Notes under the pieces: model-generated
The model's database searches: none
The model's input: only the letters and a program-made list of their open reading frames with translations
What the model was told of the DNA's origin: nothing
Position numbers and translations under genes: made by a program
Shown here: one piece after another, positions 56,950-64,000 of the stretch
Layout: every line of letters starts with the position of its first letter
How positions within the stretch are numbered: position 1 is the stretch's first letter
DNA from: Amycolatopsis thermoflava N1165
GTDB lineage: Bacteria; Actinomycetota; Actinomycetes; Mycobacteriales; Pseudonocardiaceae
DNA length: 64,000 bases
Direction: 5' to 3'
Assembly: GCF_000473265.1 (NCBI RefSeq)
Contig: NZ_KI421511.1
Coordinates: 7,785,314 to 7,849,313 of the forward strand

Positions 56950-57360
56950 GGTGTGGGGTGACGTGGCAGGGTTTGGCGCCGGGCTGTCTGGCAGCGCAGC
57001 CTGGGTTGCCGTGGGTGCCCCCCGGTGTGGGGTGACGTGGCAGGGTTTGGCGCCGGGCTGTCTGGCAGCGCAGGCCGGGTTGCCGTGGGTGCCCCCCGGT
57101 GTGGGGTGACGTGGCAGGGGCTGGCGCCGGGCTGTCTGGCAGCGCGGCCTGGGTTGCCGTGGGTCCCCCCGGCGCGCGGTGACGCGGCACGGTTTGGCGC
57201 CGCGCTGTCTGGCAGCGCAGGCCGGGTTGCCGTGGGCGCCCTGCGGTGTGGGGTGACGTGGCAGGGTCTGGCGCCGCGCTGTCCGGCAGCACAGCCTGCG
57301 TTGCCGTAGGTGCAACCCGGCGCGGGGCGACGCGGCACGGTCTGGCGCCGCGCTGTCCGT
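56950..57360. repeat. 74-bp tandem repeat, about 5.5 copies
   Basis: Copies start at about 56950, 57024, 57098, 57171, 57245 and 57319, a steady 73-74 base step. The unit runs GGTGTGGGGTGACGTGGCAG, then TTTGGCGCCGGGCTGTCTGG, then CAGCGCAGCCTGGGTTGCCG and a short C-rich tail. The first three copies are nearly identical and the later ones drift. 74 is not a multiple of three, so reading frames rotate through the copies. Long open frames on both strands come only from the lack of stops in GC-rich DNA. Bases 56816-56949 and 57361-57490 hold nothing else I can name. Confidence 0.9.
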
Positions 57361-57490
57361 CTGACTCGCAATGGCCGCAAGCGGCGCCAAGCAGCACAAC
57401 TCGCCGGCCGCCGCCCGCCACCCGCCCGGCGGCCGGGTGGCGCAGCACGATCAAGCCTCCGCGCTGCTTGCCCGGCCAGCCAACAAAAAA

Positions 57491-57518
57491 CGGGCCGCGG
57501 CCCTCCGGCCGCGGCCCG
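57491..57518 (-). terminator. asnB terminator hairpin
   Basis: CGGGCCGCGGCC (57491-57502) pairs perfectly with GGCCGCGGCCCG (57507-57518) across four bases. A run of six A before it gives a T run at the end of the leftward asnB transcript. Confidence 0.9.
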
Positions 57519-57533
57519 TCCGACGTTCGCGCC

Positions 57534-59468
57534 TCAGATGCGCACCGGGTAGACCGGCTCCGGGATCTCCGGCTTGATGCGGTGCTCGATGAAGATTCCG
57601 TGCCAGATCATGAACACCAGCAGCGCCCAGATCCGCCTGCTGTGGTCCAGCGTGCCCGCCTTGTGCTCGTCCAGCAGGCGCTGCACGGCCTGCTTGTCCA
57701 GCAGCTCGCCGGTCTGCGAATCGGCGATGATGCCGCGCGCCCAGTCGTACATCTCGTCCCGCAGCCACAGCCGGATCGGCACCGGGAAGCCCAGCTTGCG
57801 CCGGTTGAGCACGTGCGCGGGCACGATGCCCTCCAGCGCGCGGCGCAGCGCGTACTTCGTGGTCTCCTTGGTGATCTTCTGGTCCAGCGGGATGCCGGCC
57901 GCGACCTTGAACACCTCCGCGTCCAGGAACGGCACCCGCAGCTCCAGCGAGTTCGCCATGGTCATCTTGTCGGCCTTGACCAGGATGTCGCCGCGCAGCC
58001 AGGTGAACAGGTCCACGTGCTGCATCCGCGCGACCGGGTCCCAGTTCGCCGACGTGCGGTAGTGCTCCGCGGTGACGTCCTTGTGCCCGACGCCCTCCTG
58101 GAAGGTCTTCAGCACCCCGCGCAGCTGGTCGTCGCGGAAGATGCGGGCGTTGCCGTAGTAGCGCTCCTCCAGCGGCAGCGCGCCGCGGCGCAGCAGGTCC
58201 TTGCCGCGCGTGCCTTCCGGGATCCGCTCCGACACCTTGCCGATGACCTTGCGCAGGCTGCCCGGCACCTTCTCGAACGGCGCGAGCGACAGCGGCTCGT
58301 TGTAGATCGTGTAGCCGCCGAACAGCTCGTCCGAGCCCTCGCCGGACAGCACTGCCTTGACGTGCTTGCGCGCCTCCCGCGCGATGAACCACAACGGCAC
58401 CAGCGCCGGGTCGGCCACCGGGTCGTCGAGGTACCAGACGATGAGCGGCAGCGCCTCCATCATCTCGTCGGCCGACACCGTCCGGATGACGTGCTTCACG
58501 CCGATCGCCGCCGCGGACTCGGCCGCCACGTCGACCTCGGAGTAGCCCTCGCGCTCGAACCCGGTGGTGAACGCGATCAGGTTCGGGTTGTGCTCCTTGG
58601 CCAGCGCCGCGATCGCGGTCGAGTCGATGCCGCCGGACAGGAACGTGCCGACGGTGATGTCCGGGTCGGCGATCATGTGCTTGCCGACCGAGTCGCGCAT
58701 CACGTCGCGGATCCGCTCGTGCAGGATCTTCGCTTCGGCCTCGCCGCGAACCGGCTTCGCGGCGAACTCGGGGAAGAAGTAGCGCTCGATCTTCGGGGCG
58801 CCGCCGGGGGAGACGGTGAACGAGGTGCCGGACTCGATGCGGCGGATGCGCGTGTGCAGCGTCTCCGGCTCCGGCACGTACTGCAGCGTCAGGTAGTGCT
58901 GCAGCGCGGTCCGGTCCAGTTGCTTGGTGATCCCCAGCACGCCGGAGAGCTCCAGCAGCGACTTCTTCTCGCTGGAGAACGCCGTGCCGCCCGGCCCGTG
59001 CGTGTAGAACAGCGGCTTGATGCCGAACGGATCACGTGCGCCGAAGATCACCTTCTCCTCGGCGTCCCAGATCAGGAACGCGAACATCCCGCGCAGCTTC
59101 GACACCGCGGCGCGGCCCCAGTGGTGGTAGGCCGCGACGATCGCCTCGCCGTCGCCCTCTGTGGCGAACTTCGCACCGTGCTCTGCCGTGAGCTGTTCCC
59201 GCAGCTCACGGTAGTTGTAGATCTCGCCGTTGAAGTTCAGCGTGTACCGGTTCGGCGACTCCGGCGGACCCCAGGTCAGCGGCTGGTGAGCGTGCTCGAC
59301 GTCGATGAACGCGAGCCGGTTGAAGCCGTAGACGACCTCGCCGTCGGTCCAGGTGTCGCGCTCGTCGGGACCGCGATGACGCTGGCAGCGCATGGCTTCG
59401 CCGACCGCGTCACGCGCGTTGACCGCGTCGTTCTCAGTGGCACACACCAGTCCAAGCAGGCCGCACAC
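57534..59468 (-). CDS. asnB: glutamine-hydrolysing asparagine synthetase B
   Basis: A 644-residue two-domain enzyme. The N-terminal glutaminase has the nucleophile Cys2 (MCGLLG), RGPDERDTW and FNGEIYNYRELRE. The synthetase domain has the ATP loop FLSGGIDSTAIAAL, then LSGEGSDELFGGY and MANSLELRVPFLD. It makes asparagine from aspartate, glutamine and ATP. In mycobacteria the same gene sits divergent from ctaC, as here, and a close relative amidates cell-wall peptide; which role applies is not clear. The GTG start at 59468 codes the initiator Met next to Cys2. Confidence 0.95.
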   Translation of the reverse strand: MCGLLGLVCATENDAVNARDAVGEAMRCQRHRGPDERDTWTDGEVVYGFNRLAFIDVEHAHQPLTWGPPESPNRYTLNFNGEIYNYRELREQLTAEHGAKFATEGDGEAIVAAYHHWGRAAVSKLRGMFAFLIWDAEEKVIFGARDPFGIKPLFYTHGPGGTAFSSEKKSLLELSGVLGITKQLDRTALQHYLTLQYVPEPETLHTRIRRIESGTSFTVSPGGAPKIERYFFPEFAAKPVRGEAEAKILHERIRDVMRDSVGKHMIADPDITVGTFLSGGIDSTAIAALAKEHNPNLIAFTTGFEREGYSEVDVAAESAAAIGVKHVIRTVSADEMMEALPLIVWYLDDPVADPALVPLWFIAREARKHVKAVLSGEGSDELFGGYTIYNEPLSLAPFEKVPGSLRKVIGKVSERIPEGTRGKDLLRRGALPLEERYYGNARIFRDDQLRGVLKTFQEGVGHKDVTAEHYRTSANWDPVARMQHVDLFTWLRGDILVKADKMTMANSLELRVPFLDAEVFKVAAGIPLDQKITKETTKYALRRALEGIVPAHVLNRRKLGFPVPIRLWLRDEMYDWARGIIADSQTGELLDKQAVQRLLDEHKAGTLDHSRRIWALLVFMIWHGIFIEHRIKPEIPEPVYPVRI

Positions 59469-59616
59469 GGATATTCACACCTCGAGGTCGTGGCCGGATG
59501 TCGAGCGCCCAGTATGCCCGCAGCCCCCGCCACGAACGGTCACCCCTTGGGCTGCGGATCGCGGTAGCTCGGCTAGGCTCCCGCTGGTAAGCCAGAAATC
59601 GTCAAGGAGGCCTGGG

Positions 59617-60576
59617 TTGAAAGGGCGCTGCGCAGTGGGCAGGGATGAGCGCACTCCGGCATCACGTTCGGCGAAAGTGGGTAAGGTCGCCGCGCTGGCC
59701 GGGCTCGTCGCGCTCCTGGCGACCGGGTGCTCCGGTGACGAGGTGCTGCGGTTCGGGTGGCCCGTCGGCGTGACCAAGGAGTCCGAGGACATGCGCGTCC
59801 TCTGGACCTGGTCCGTGATCGCCGCGCTCGTCGTCGGTGTGATCGTGTGGGGCCTGATCTTCTGGTCGGTCGCGTTCCACCGGAAGAAGAAGACCGACGG
59901 CCCCGGCGACCTGCCGCGGCAGTTCCAGTACAACGTGCCGCTCGAGCTGTTCTGCGTCGTGCTGCCGCTCGTGATGGTCTGCGTGCTGTTCTTCTTCACC
60001 GCGACCACCGAGAGCAAGGTGCTGGCCGAGGAGCCGGACCCGGACGTCACGGTCGACGTGATCGCCTTCCAGTGGAACTGGGAGTTCGACTACCCGAGCG
60101 CGCCGAAGGACGCCAACGGCCAGGTCATCAAGACCGTCGGCAGCTCGAGCGAGATCCCGATCCTGGTCCTGCCCGTCGGCAAGCGCATCCAGTACAACCT
60201 GCGCTCCGCGGACGTCATCCACTCGTTCTGGGTGCCGGAGTTCCACTTCAAGCGGGACGTGTTCCCGGACCCGGAGAAGAACAACCAGGACCCGTCGTTC
60301 CAGAACACGATCGACCGGACCGGTGCGTTCGTCGGCCGCTGCGCCGAGCTGTGCGGCACCTACCACTCGGGCATGAACTTCGAGGTCCGGGCGCTGCCCG
60401 CCGACCAGTTCGACCGGTACATCCAGCTGCGCACCCAGATCAACCCGGCCACCGGGCAGCCGAACACCACCGCCGAGGCGCTGGCCGCGCTGAACTGCGG
60501 CGAGCTGTGCGCGCCGCAGGCGACCACGACGAAGCCGTTCAACACCGACCGCACGCTGCGGACGCAGTCCGGCTGA
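59617..60576 (+). CDS. ctaC: cytochrome c oxidase subunit II
   Basis: A 319-residue subunit of the aa3 oxidase. A lipoprotein-type signal ends with LLATGC near residue 45. Two membrane helices (WTWSVIAALVVGVIVWGLIF and a second near 115-135) follow. The cupredoxin domain has the copper-A ligands CAELCGTYHSGM and His in SADVIHSFWVPEF. The actinobacterial extension is at the end. The TTG start at 59617 is set by a perfect AAGGAGG seven bases upstream. TAGGCT at 59574-59579 may be its -10. It is followed 52 bases later by ctaF. Confidence 0.96.
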   Translation: MKGRCAVGRDERTPASRSAKVGKVAALAGLVALLATGCSGDEVLRFGWPVGVTKESEDMRVLWTWSVIAALVVGVIVWGLIFWSVAFHRKKKTDGPGDLPRQFQYNVPLELFCVVLPLVMVCVLFFFTATTESKVLAEEPDPDVTVDVIAFQWNWEFDYPSAPKDANGQVIKTVGSSSEIPILVLPVGKRIQYNLRSADVIHSFWVPEFHFKRDVFPDPEKNNQDPSFQNTIDRTGAFVGRCAELCGTYHSGMNFEVRALPADQFDRYIQLRTQINPATGQPNTTAEALAALNCGELCAPQATTTKPFNTDRTLRTQSG

Positions 60577-60628
60577 GCCGGTTGGTTCCCGTGGGTGTTG
60601 GAAGCATGAGCACAGTGAGGACAGCGTC

Positions 60629-61048
60629 ATGAAGGTCGAAGCCCGGATTTTCGACTTGGTCACCGCTTTCGCGTTCTTCATCGCGATCGTGTACGGCGTG
60701 TGGACCGGCCTGGCCAGTGGCTACGGCGTCGAGCCGGTCGGCCTGGTCGCCCTGATCCTGACCGGCGGACTGTCCCTCCTGGCGGGCAGCTACATGCGGT
60801 TCGTCGGCCGCCGGATCGAACCGCGCCCCGAGGACCGCGACGACGCCGAGATCAGCGACGGCGCCGGTGAGATGGGCTTCTTCAGCCCGGGCAGCTACTG
60901 GCCGATCGGGCTGGCCGCCTCGGCCGCGTTCGTCGGTCTCGGCCTCGCGTTCTTCCACATCTGGATGCTGGTCGTCGGCGGCATCCTGATCCTGCTCACG
61001 GTCGGCGGCCTGGTGTTCGAGTACCACACCGGCCCCAACCACGAGTGA
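60629..61048 (+). CDS. ctaF: cytochrome c oxidase subunit IV (actinobacterial)
   Basis: A 139-residue membrane protein with four helices: residues 8-28, 36-55, 91-110 and 113-132. EARIFDLVTAFAFFIAIVYGVWT opens it, and GEMGFFSPGSYWPIGLA links the two halves, both standard for CtaF. It stabilises the aa3 oxidase in the bc1-aa3 supercomplex. The ATG at 60629 follows GAGG. It is in one transcription unit with ctaC, closed by a strong terminator. Confidence 0.95.
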   Translation: MKVEARIFDLVTAFAFFIAIVYGVWTGLASGYGVEPVGLVALILTGGLSLLAGSYMRFVGRRIEPRPEDRDDAEISDGAGEMGFFSPGSYWPIGLAASAAFVGLGLAFFHIWMLVVGGILILLTVGGLVFEYHTGPNHE

Positions 61049-61060
61049 TCTGATCCGCGA

Positions 61061-61100
61061 AAAGGGCCCGCCCGGTGATTTCCTACCGGGCGGGCCCTTT
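61061..61100. terminator. bidirectional terminator between ctaF and trpD
   Basis: AAAGGGCCCGCCCGGT (61061-61076) pairs perfectly with 61085-61100 across eight bases. A-rich and T-rich ends on the two sides make it work for both convergent genes. Confidence 0.9.
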
Positions 61101-61137
61101 CGTTGTGGAGCGCGGGGATTCATCCCGGCCCCTCAGC

Positions 61138-62163
61138 TCAGCGGAAAGCCGCCCAGCGGGCCAGCAGATCCGCCGCAGCGCCGGAATCCACGGCCTCCGC
61201 GGCCCGCGTCAGCCCCGCCGCGAGATCGTCCGTCAGCGACGAGCTGAACCCGGCGTGCGCGGCCAGCGCTCCGGCCGCGTTCAGCAGCACCGCGTCCCGC
61301 ACCGGACCCGGCTTGCCGGCCACCAGTTCACGCACCACCTCGGCGTTGGCTGCCGGGTCGCCACCCCGCAGGTCTTCCGCCCTGGCGCGTGCGATGCCCA
61401 GCTCGGCCGGATCCAGCGACTCGGCCCGCACCGAACCGCCGGACACGACCCACACGGAGCTGGTCGTGGTCGTAGTGAGCTCGTCGAGGCCGTCGTCCCC
61501 GCGGACCACCAGCGTCGAGGTGCCCCGGCCTGCGAAGACCCGCGCCAGCACCTCCGTCTTGTCCGGGAACGCGCACCCGATCAGCCCGGCCGTCGGCTGC
61601 GCCGGGTTCGTCAGCGGCCCCAGCAGGTTGAACGCGGTCGGCACCCCCAGCTCACGGCGCGGGGCGCCGGCGTGGCGGAACCCGGGGTGGAACACCGGCG
61701 CGAAGCAGAACCCGATGCCCAGCTCGTCGACGCACCGCTGCACGCCCTCCGGCGGCAGGTCGATCGCCACGCCGAGGGCCTCCAGCACGTCCGCTGTCCC
61801 GGCCTTCGACGACGCCGCCCGGTTGCCGTGCTTCACCACCGGCACGCCGGCGGCCGCGGTGACCAGCGAGGCCATCGTCGAGATGTTCACCGACCCGGAC
61901 CGGTCGCCACCGGTGCCGACGATGTCGACCGCGTCCCGCGCGATCCGCACCCGGCGCGCGTGCGACAGCATCGCGTCCGCGAGGCCGGTGATCTCGTCCG
62001 GCGTCTCGCCCTTGGCGCGCAGCGCGACCAGGAAACCGCCGACCTGGGCCGGCGTGGCCTCCCCGGACATCACCTGGTCCATCGCCCACGCGGTGTCCTC
62101 CGCGGAGAGGTCGGCGCCGGCGATCAGCTGGTTGAGCAGCGTGGGCCAAGTCTGCGTGCCCAT
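61138..62163 (-). CDS. trpD: anthranilate phosphoribosyltransferase
   Basis: A 341-residue enzyme that joins anthranilate to PRPP in tryptophan synthesis. Its PRPP loop [65 protein letters not shown] and DGLDELT are all normal. ATG 62163 is preferred to the GTG at 62169 because AAAGG is then correctly spaced. It lies last in a leftward run behind an unknown gene and a pseudo-receiver, next to ctaE as in mycobacteria. The other trp genes are elsewhere. Confidence 0.96.
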   Translation of the reverse strand: MGTQTWPTLLNQLIAGADLSAEDTAWAMDQVMSGEATPAQVGGFLVALRAKGETPDEITGLADAMLSHARRVRIARDAVDIVGTGGDRSGSVNISTMASLVTAAAGVPVVKHGNRAASSKAGTADVLEALGVAIDLPPEGVQRCVDELGIGFCFAPVFHPGFRHAGAPRRELGVPTAFNLLGPLTNPAQPTAGLIGCAFPDKTEVLARVFAGRGTSTLVVRGDDGLDELTTTTTSSVWVVSGGSVRAESLDPAELGIARARAEDLRGGDPAANAEVVRELVAGKPGPVRDAVLLNAAGALAAHAGFSSSLTDDLAAGLTRAAEAVDSGAAADLLARWAAFR

Positions 62164-62210
62164 GGTCACCTTTCACGGCCGGCGAACCGGCCTCATTCGG
62201 TCGCGGCGCC

Positions 62211-62621
62211 TCAGCCCCGGACGACCGGGACCCGGCGGGCCCGCAGCACGTCCGCGACCGTCTCCGCCGCGGTCAGCGGGTCGAGCGGATGGACCAGGAC
62301 GGCGTCGGCCTGCGACCAGGTCGCCAGCCAGCGGTCGTCCTTGCGCCGCACGGCGATCACGATGGGCGGGCAGTCGTCGATCTCGTTCTTCAACTGCCTG
62401 CACAGCCCGATGCCGCCGGTCGGCTGGGCCTCGCCGTCCAGGATCGCCAGATCGACCGCGCCCTCGTCCATCTCGGCCAGCACGTCGGCCACTCCCGCGG
62501 CCTCGACGTAGTCGACCCGGCCCAGGTCGGTGGCGGGCCTGCGGCCGACCGCCGTGATGATCGACTCCCGGACTTCGGGACGGTGGCTGAACACCAGGAT
62601 CCGCGTGGACTGTTCGGACAA
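62211..62621 (-). CDS. receiver-like protein without key acidic residues
   Basis: A 136-residue protein with a receiver (CheY-like) fold. TRILVFSHRPEVRESI opens it where a true receiver has two acidic residues after the first strand. AILDGEAQPTGGIGLCRQL keeps an Asp at the phosphorylation place, and PPIVIAVRRKDD and VLVHPLDPLTAAETVADVL keep later strands, but the conserved Lys is changed to His. It is therefore probably not phosphorylated in the usual way. It has no output domain. The TTG start at 62621 is set by GGAGGG. It lies between an unknown gene and trpD and may be a protein-protein adaptor. Confidence 0.75.
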   Translation of the reverse strand: MSEQSTRILVFSHRPEVRESIITAVGRRPATDLGRVDYVEAAGVADVLAEMDEGAVDLAILDGEAQPTGGIGLCRQLKNEIDDCPPIVIAVRRKDDRWLATWSQADAVLVHPLDPLTAAETVADVLRARRVPVVRG

Positions 62622-62662
62622 GTCGACCCTCCGGCTTCGTCGCTGTACTGGTCGTGTCGATG

Positions 62663-63094
62663 CTAGCCGTCCCGGCCGGTTCCACCCAGGCCCATCGGCT
62701 GTAGCGCGTCCCAGCCGAGCCAGTCGCCGTCCAGCCGCTGCGCCAGCCCGGCCATCCGGGCCCGTTCCTGGGCGCAGTGCAGCGCGTCGAGCTTCTGCAC
62801 GCGCAGCGCGTGGACCCGGACGGGTCCTTCGCCGCCGGTCCCGGGGCGCAGCTCCCACCCGTCCTGGGCGAGCACCGACGCGGCCTCGGTGACCCGATCC
62901 GGTGGCAGAACGAGGTGGTGGCGCAGAATCGCCGGTTCGTCCGGCCGCCAGAGGTGTGATCTGCCCAGCACAGCCGAGTCGGCCTCGGCGACGTCGAAGG
63001 CCTCGGCCACGACGACGACACCCTCGGTGTCCACGGTGAGGTCCGGCCCGCCACGCTTTCGCAGCAGGTCACGAACCCGATCGATGAATCCCAC
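62663..63094 (-). CDS. conserved protein of unknown function near ctaE
   Basis: A 143-residue soluble protein. It opens with [15 protein letters not shown], then [21 protein letters not shown], a central [26 protein letters not shown], and [27 protein letters not shown]. The middle looks like a small alpha/beta domain, but I cannot name the family. The GTG at 63094 has GAGG about nine bases upstream. It is divergent from ctaE and first in the run that ends with trpD. The ctaE link suggests, but does not prove, a respiratory role. Confidence 0.72.
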   Translation of the reverse strand: MGFIDRVRDLLRKRGGPDLTVDTEGVVVVAEAFDVAEADSAVLGRSHLWRPDEPAILRHHLVLPPDRVTEAASVLAQDGWELRPGTGGEGPVRVHALRVQKLDALHCAQERARMAGLAQRLDGDWLGWDALQPMGLGGTGRDG

Positions 63095-63190
63095 GCTCTG
63101 ATCCTCACCCTCCGCGTTCGTCGCTGTGACCAACACCCCCGGCGCGGCGTGCCGGACCCGACCAAGCAGGTCGCTTCGCAGGGAGACATA

Positions 63191-63820
63191 ATGCGACCCG
63201 TGACAACGGCAGCTCCCACCATCAGCCAGCGGGTGCACTCGCTGAACCGGCCGAACATGGTCAGCGTCGGCACGATCGTGTGGCTCTCCAGCGAGCTCAT
63301 GTTCTTCGCCGGGCTGTTCGCGATGTTCTTCACGGTCAAGGCGCAGAACAGCACGGGGGTCTGGCCGCCGATCAACCCGGCGACCGACGAGCCCATCCAC
63401 CTCGACATCCCGTACGCGCTGCCCTTCACCATCATCCTGGTGGCGTCGTCGTTCACCTGCCAGCTCGGCGTGTTCGCCGCCGAGCGCGGTGACGTCTACG
63501 GGCTGCGCCGCTGGTACGTCATCACCCTGATCATGGGCGCGATCTTCGTCGCCGGTCAGGCTGGTGAGTACGTCACGCTCGTCGAAGAGGGCGTGACCAT
63601 CCCGTCCGGTGCCTTCGGCACGGTGTTCTTCCTGGCGACCGGTTTCCACGGTCTGCACGTGATCGGTGGTCTCGTCGCCTTCGTCTTCTTGCTCATCCGC
63701 ACCAAGCTGAGCAAGTTCACCCCCGCGCAGGCGACCTCGGCGATCGTCGTGTCCTACTACTGGCACTTCGTCGACATCGTGTGGATCGGCCTGTTCGCGG
63801 TCATCTACATCATCCCGTGA
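63191..63820 (+). CDS. ctaE: cytochrome c oxidase subunit III
   Basis: A 209-residue membrane subunit of the aa3 oxidase with five helices, the actinobacterial short form. It has [67 protein letters not shown] and [16 protein letters not shown], including the Glu and His residues usual for the family. GGGAG lies six bases before the ATG at 63191. It precedes qcrC on the same strand, 54 bases apart, as in other actinobacteria. Confidence 0.96.
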   Translation: MRPVTTAAPTISQRVHSLNRPNMVSVGTIVWLSSELMFFAGLFAMFFTVKAQNSTGVWPPINPATDEPIHLDIPYALPFTIILVASSFTCQLGVFAAERGDVYGLRRWYVITLIMGAIFVAGQAGEYVTLVEEGVTIPSGAFGTVFFLATGFHGLHVIGGLVAFVFLLIRTKLSKFTPAQATSAIVVSYYWHFVDIVWIGLFAVIYIIP

Positions 63821-63874
63821 CCGCGCCAGCCACCCCATGGACCGGCCTGAACTGACAGCAAGGGTTGCCGAAGA

Positions 63875-64000
63875 ATGACCACCAGCAAGAACACCTCCAG
63901 GCGCCGCTTCGGCGCCCGCACCAAGCTGCGCCGCCGCATCGCCGGTGCGCTCGCGCTCGGTGTGGCGCTGGTCGGCGCCGGCCTGGGCTACGCCCTCCTG
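63875..64000 (+). CDS. qcrC: cytochrome bc1 subunit QcrC, N-terminal part (cut by window end)
   Basis: The ATG at 63875 opens a frame that is still open at the window edge, giving 42 residues. It has a basic Ser/Arg/Thr-rich start (TSKNTSRRRFGARTKLRRR) and then a hydrophobic helix (IAGALALGVALVGAGLGYALL). QcrC proteins start this way, with an N-terminal anchor before two haem domains; the haem motifs lie beyond the window. The call rests on the gene order ctaE-qcrC and this N-terminal layout. Confidence 0.78.
   Translation, partial: MTTSKNTSRRRFGARTKLRRRIAGALALGVALVGAGLGYALL

Noticed and set aside
57025-57309. Possible repeat protein in the 74-bp array
   Set aside because: A 74-base unit rotates the frame at every copy, so no constant repeat peptide exists.

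Overview
The window is 64 kb of very GC-rich, gene-dense DNA from an actinomycete. The best guess is the Pseudonocardiaceae (Amycolatopsis-like). Three things support this: frequent GTG and some TTG starts with overlapping stop/start pairs; an F420-type luciferase-like oxidoreductase; and a right half whose gene content matches the M. tuberculosis qcrC/ctaE - trpD - ctaC - asnB - adoK - erpA - DUF3043 - cobT - ilvE - pepA - dlaT - lipB - lipA block. The genus is inferred from style and synteny, since no rRNA is present. I see no integrase, transposase, tRNA, CRISPR array or prophage gene.

Left part (1-20.4 kb) is accessory metabolism. It starts with an ADP-ribosylglycohydrolase-type gene. A translationally coupled operon follows, made of a macrolide-type glycosyltransferase between two different alpha/beta hydrolases, with a divergent IclR regulator. 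After a 0.5-kb degenerate tandem repeat and a DUF1330-like gene comes a carbohydrate-uptake locus: binding protein and two permeases, divergent from a LacI regulator plus GH3 glucosidase, with two matching operators between them. Next are a two-component system divergent from an FtsX-type ABC exporter, an aminotransferase/asparaginase pair and a TetR/SDR pair.

Middle part (20.4-38 kb) holds dnaE, followed by a striking large hairpin element. Then come a DHA2 drug exporter, LtrA, a Sir2 deacylase, a lipoprotein L,D-transpeptidase, a patatin, a long acyl-CoA dehydrogenase, CutC, DedA and lipoyl synthase lipA. Four genes (SDR, unknown, TetR, F420-type oxidoreductase) separate lipA from lipB.

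Right part (38-64 kb) is the conserved core. A leftward run lpd - sucB - class A beta-lactamase - ArsR - epimerase - PAP2 - lipB joins E2/E3 of the 2-oxoacid dehydrogenases with lipoate attachment. It is followed by a TetR/alcohol dehydrogenase pair with a 17-bp inverted-repeat operator, pepA, ilvE, a decayed TipA-like regulator, DUF3043 - aldo/keto reductase - cobT, erpA, a 56-codon small ORF, adenosine kinase, a 74-bp tandem repeat, asnB, ctaC-ctaF, a leftward run of an unknown gene, a pseudo-receiver and trpD, and finally ctaE with the first 42 codons of qcrC. The respiratory genes ctaC, ctaF, ctaE and qcrC would contribute to the bc1-aa3 supercomplex.

No clearly new multi-gene system stands out. 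The most novel signals are the two tandem-repeat arrays (4837-5335 and 56950-57360), the hairpin element after dnaE, the glycosyltransferase operon with a Cys-type and a Ser-type hydrolase, the pseudo-receiver next to trpD and the small ORF at 55515-55685.
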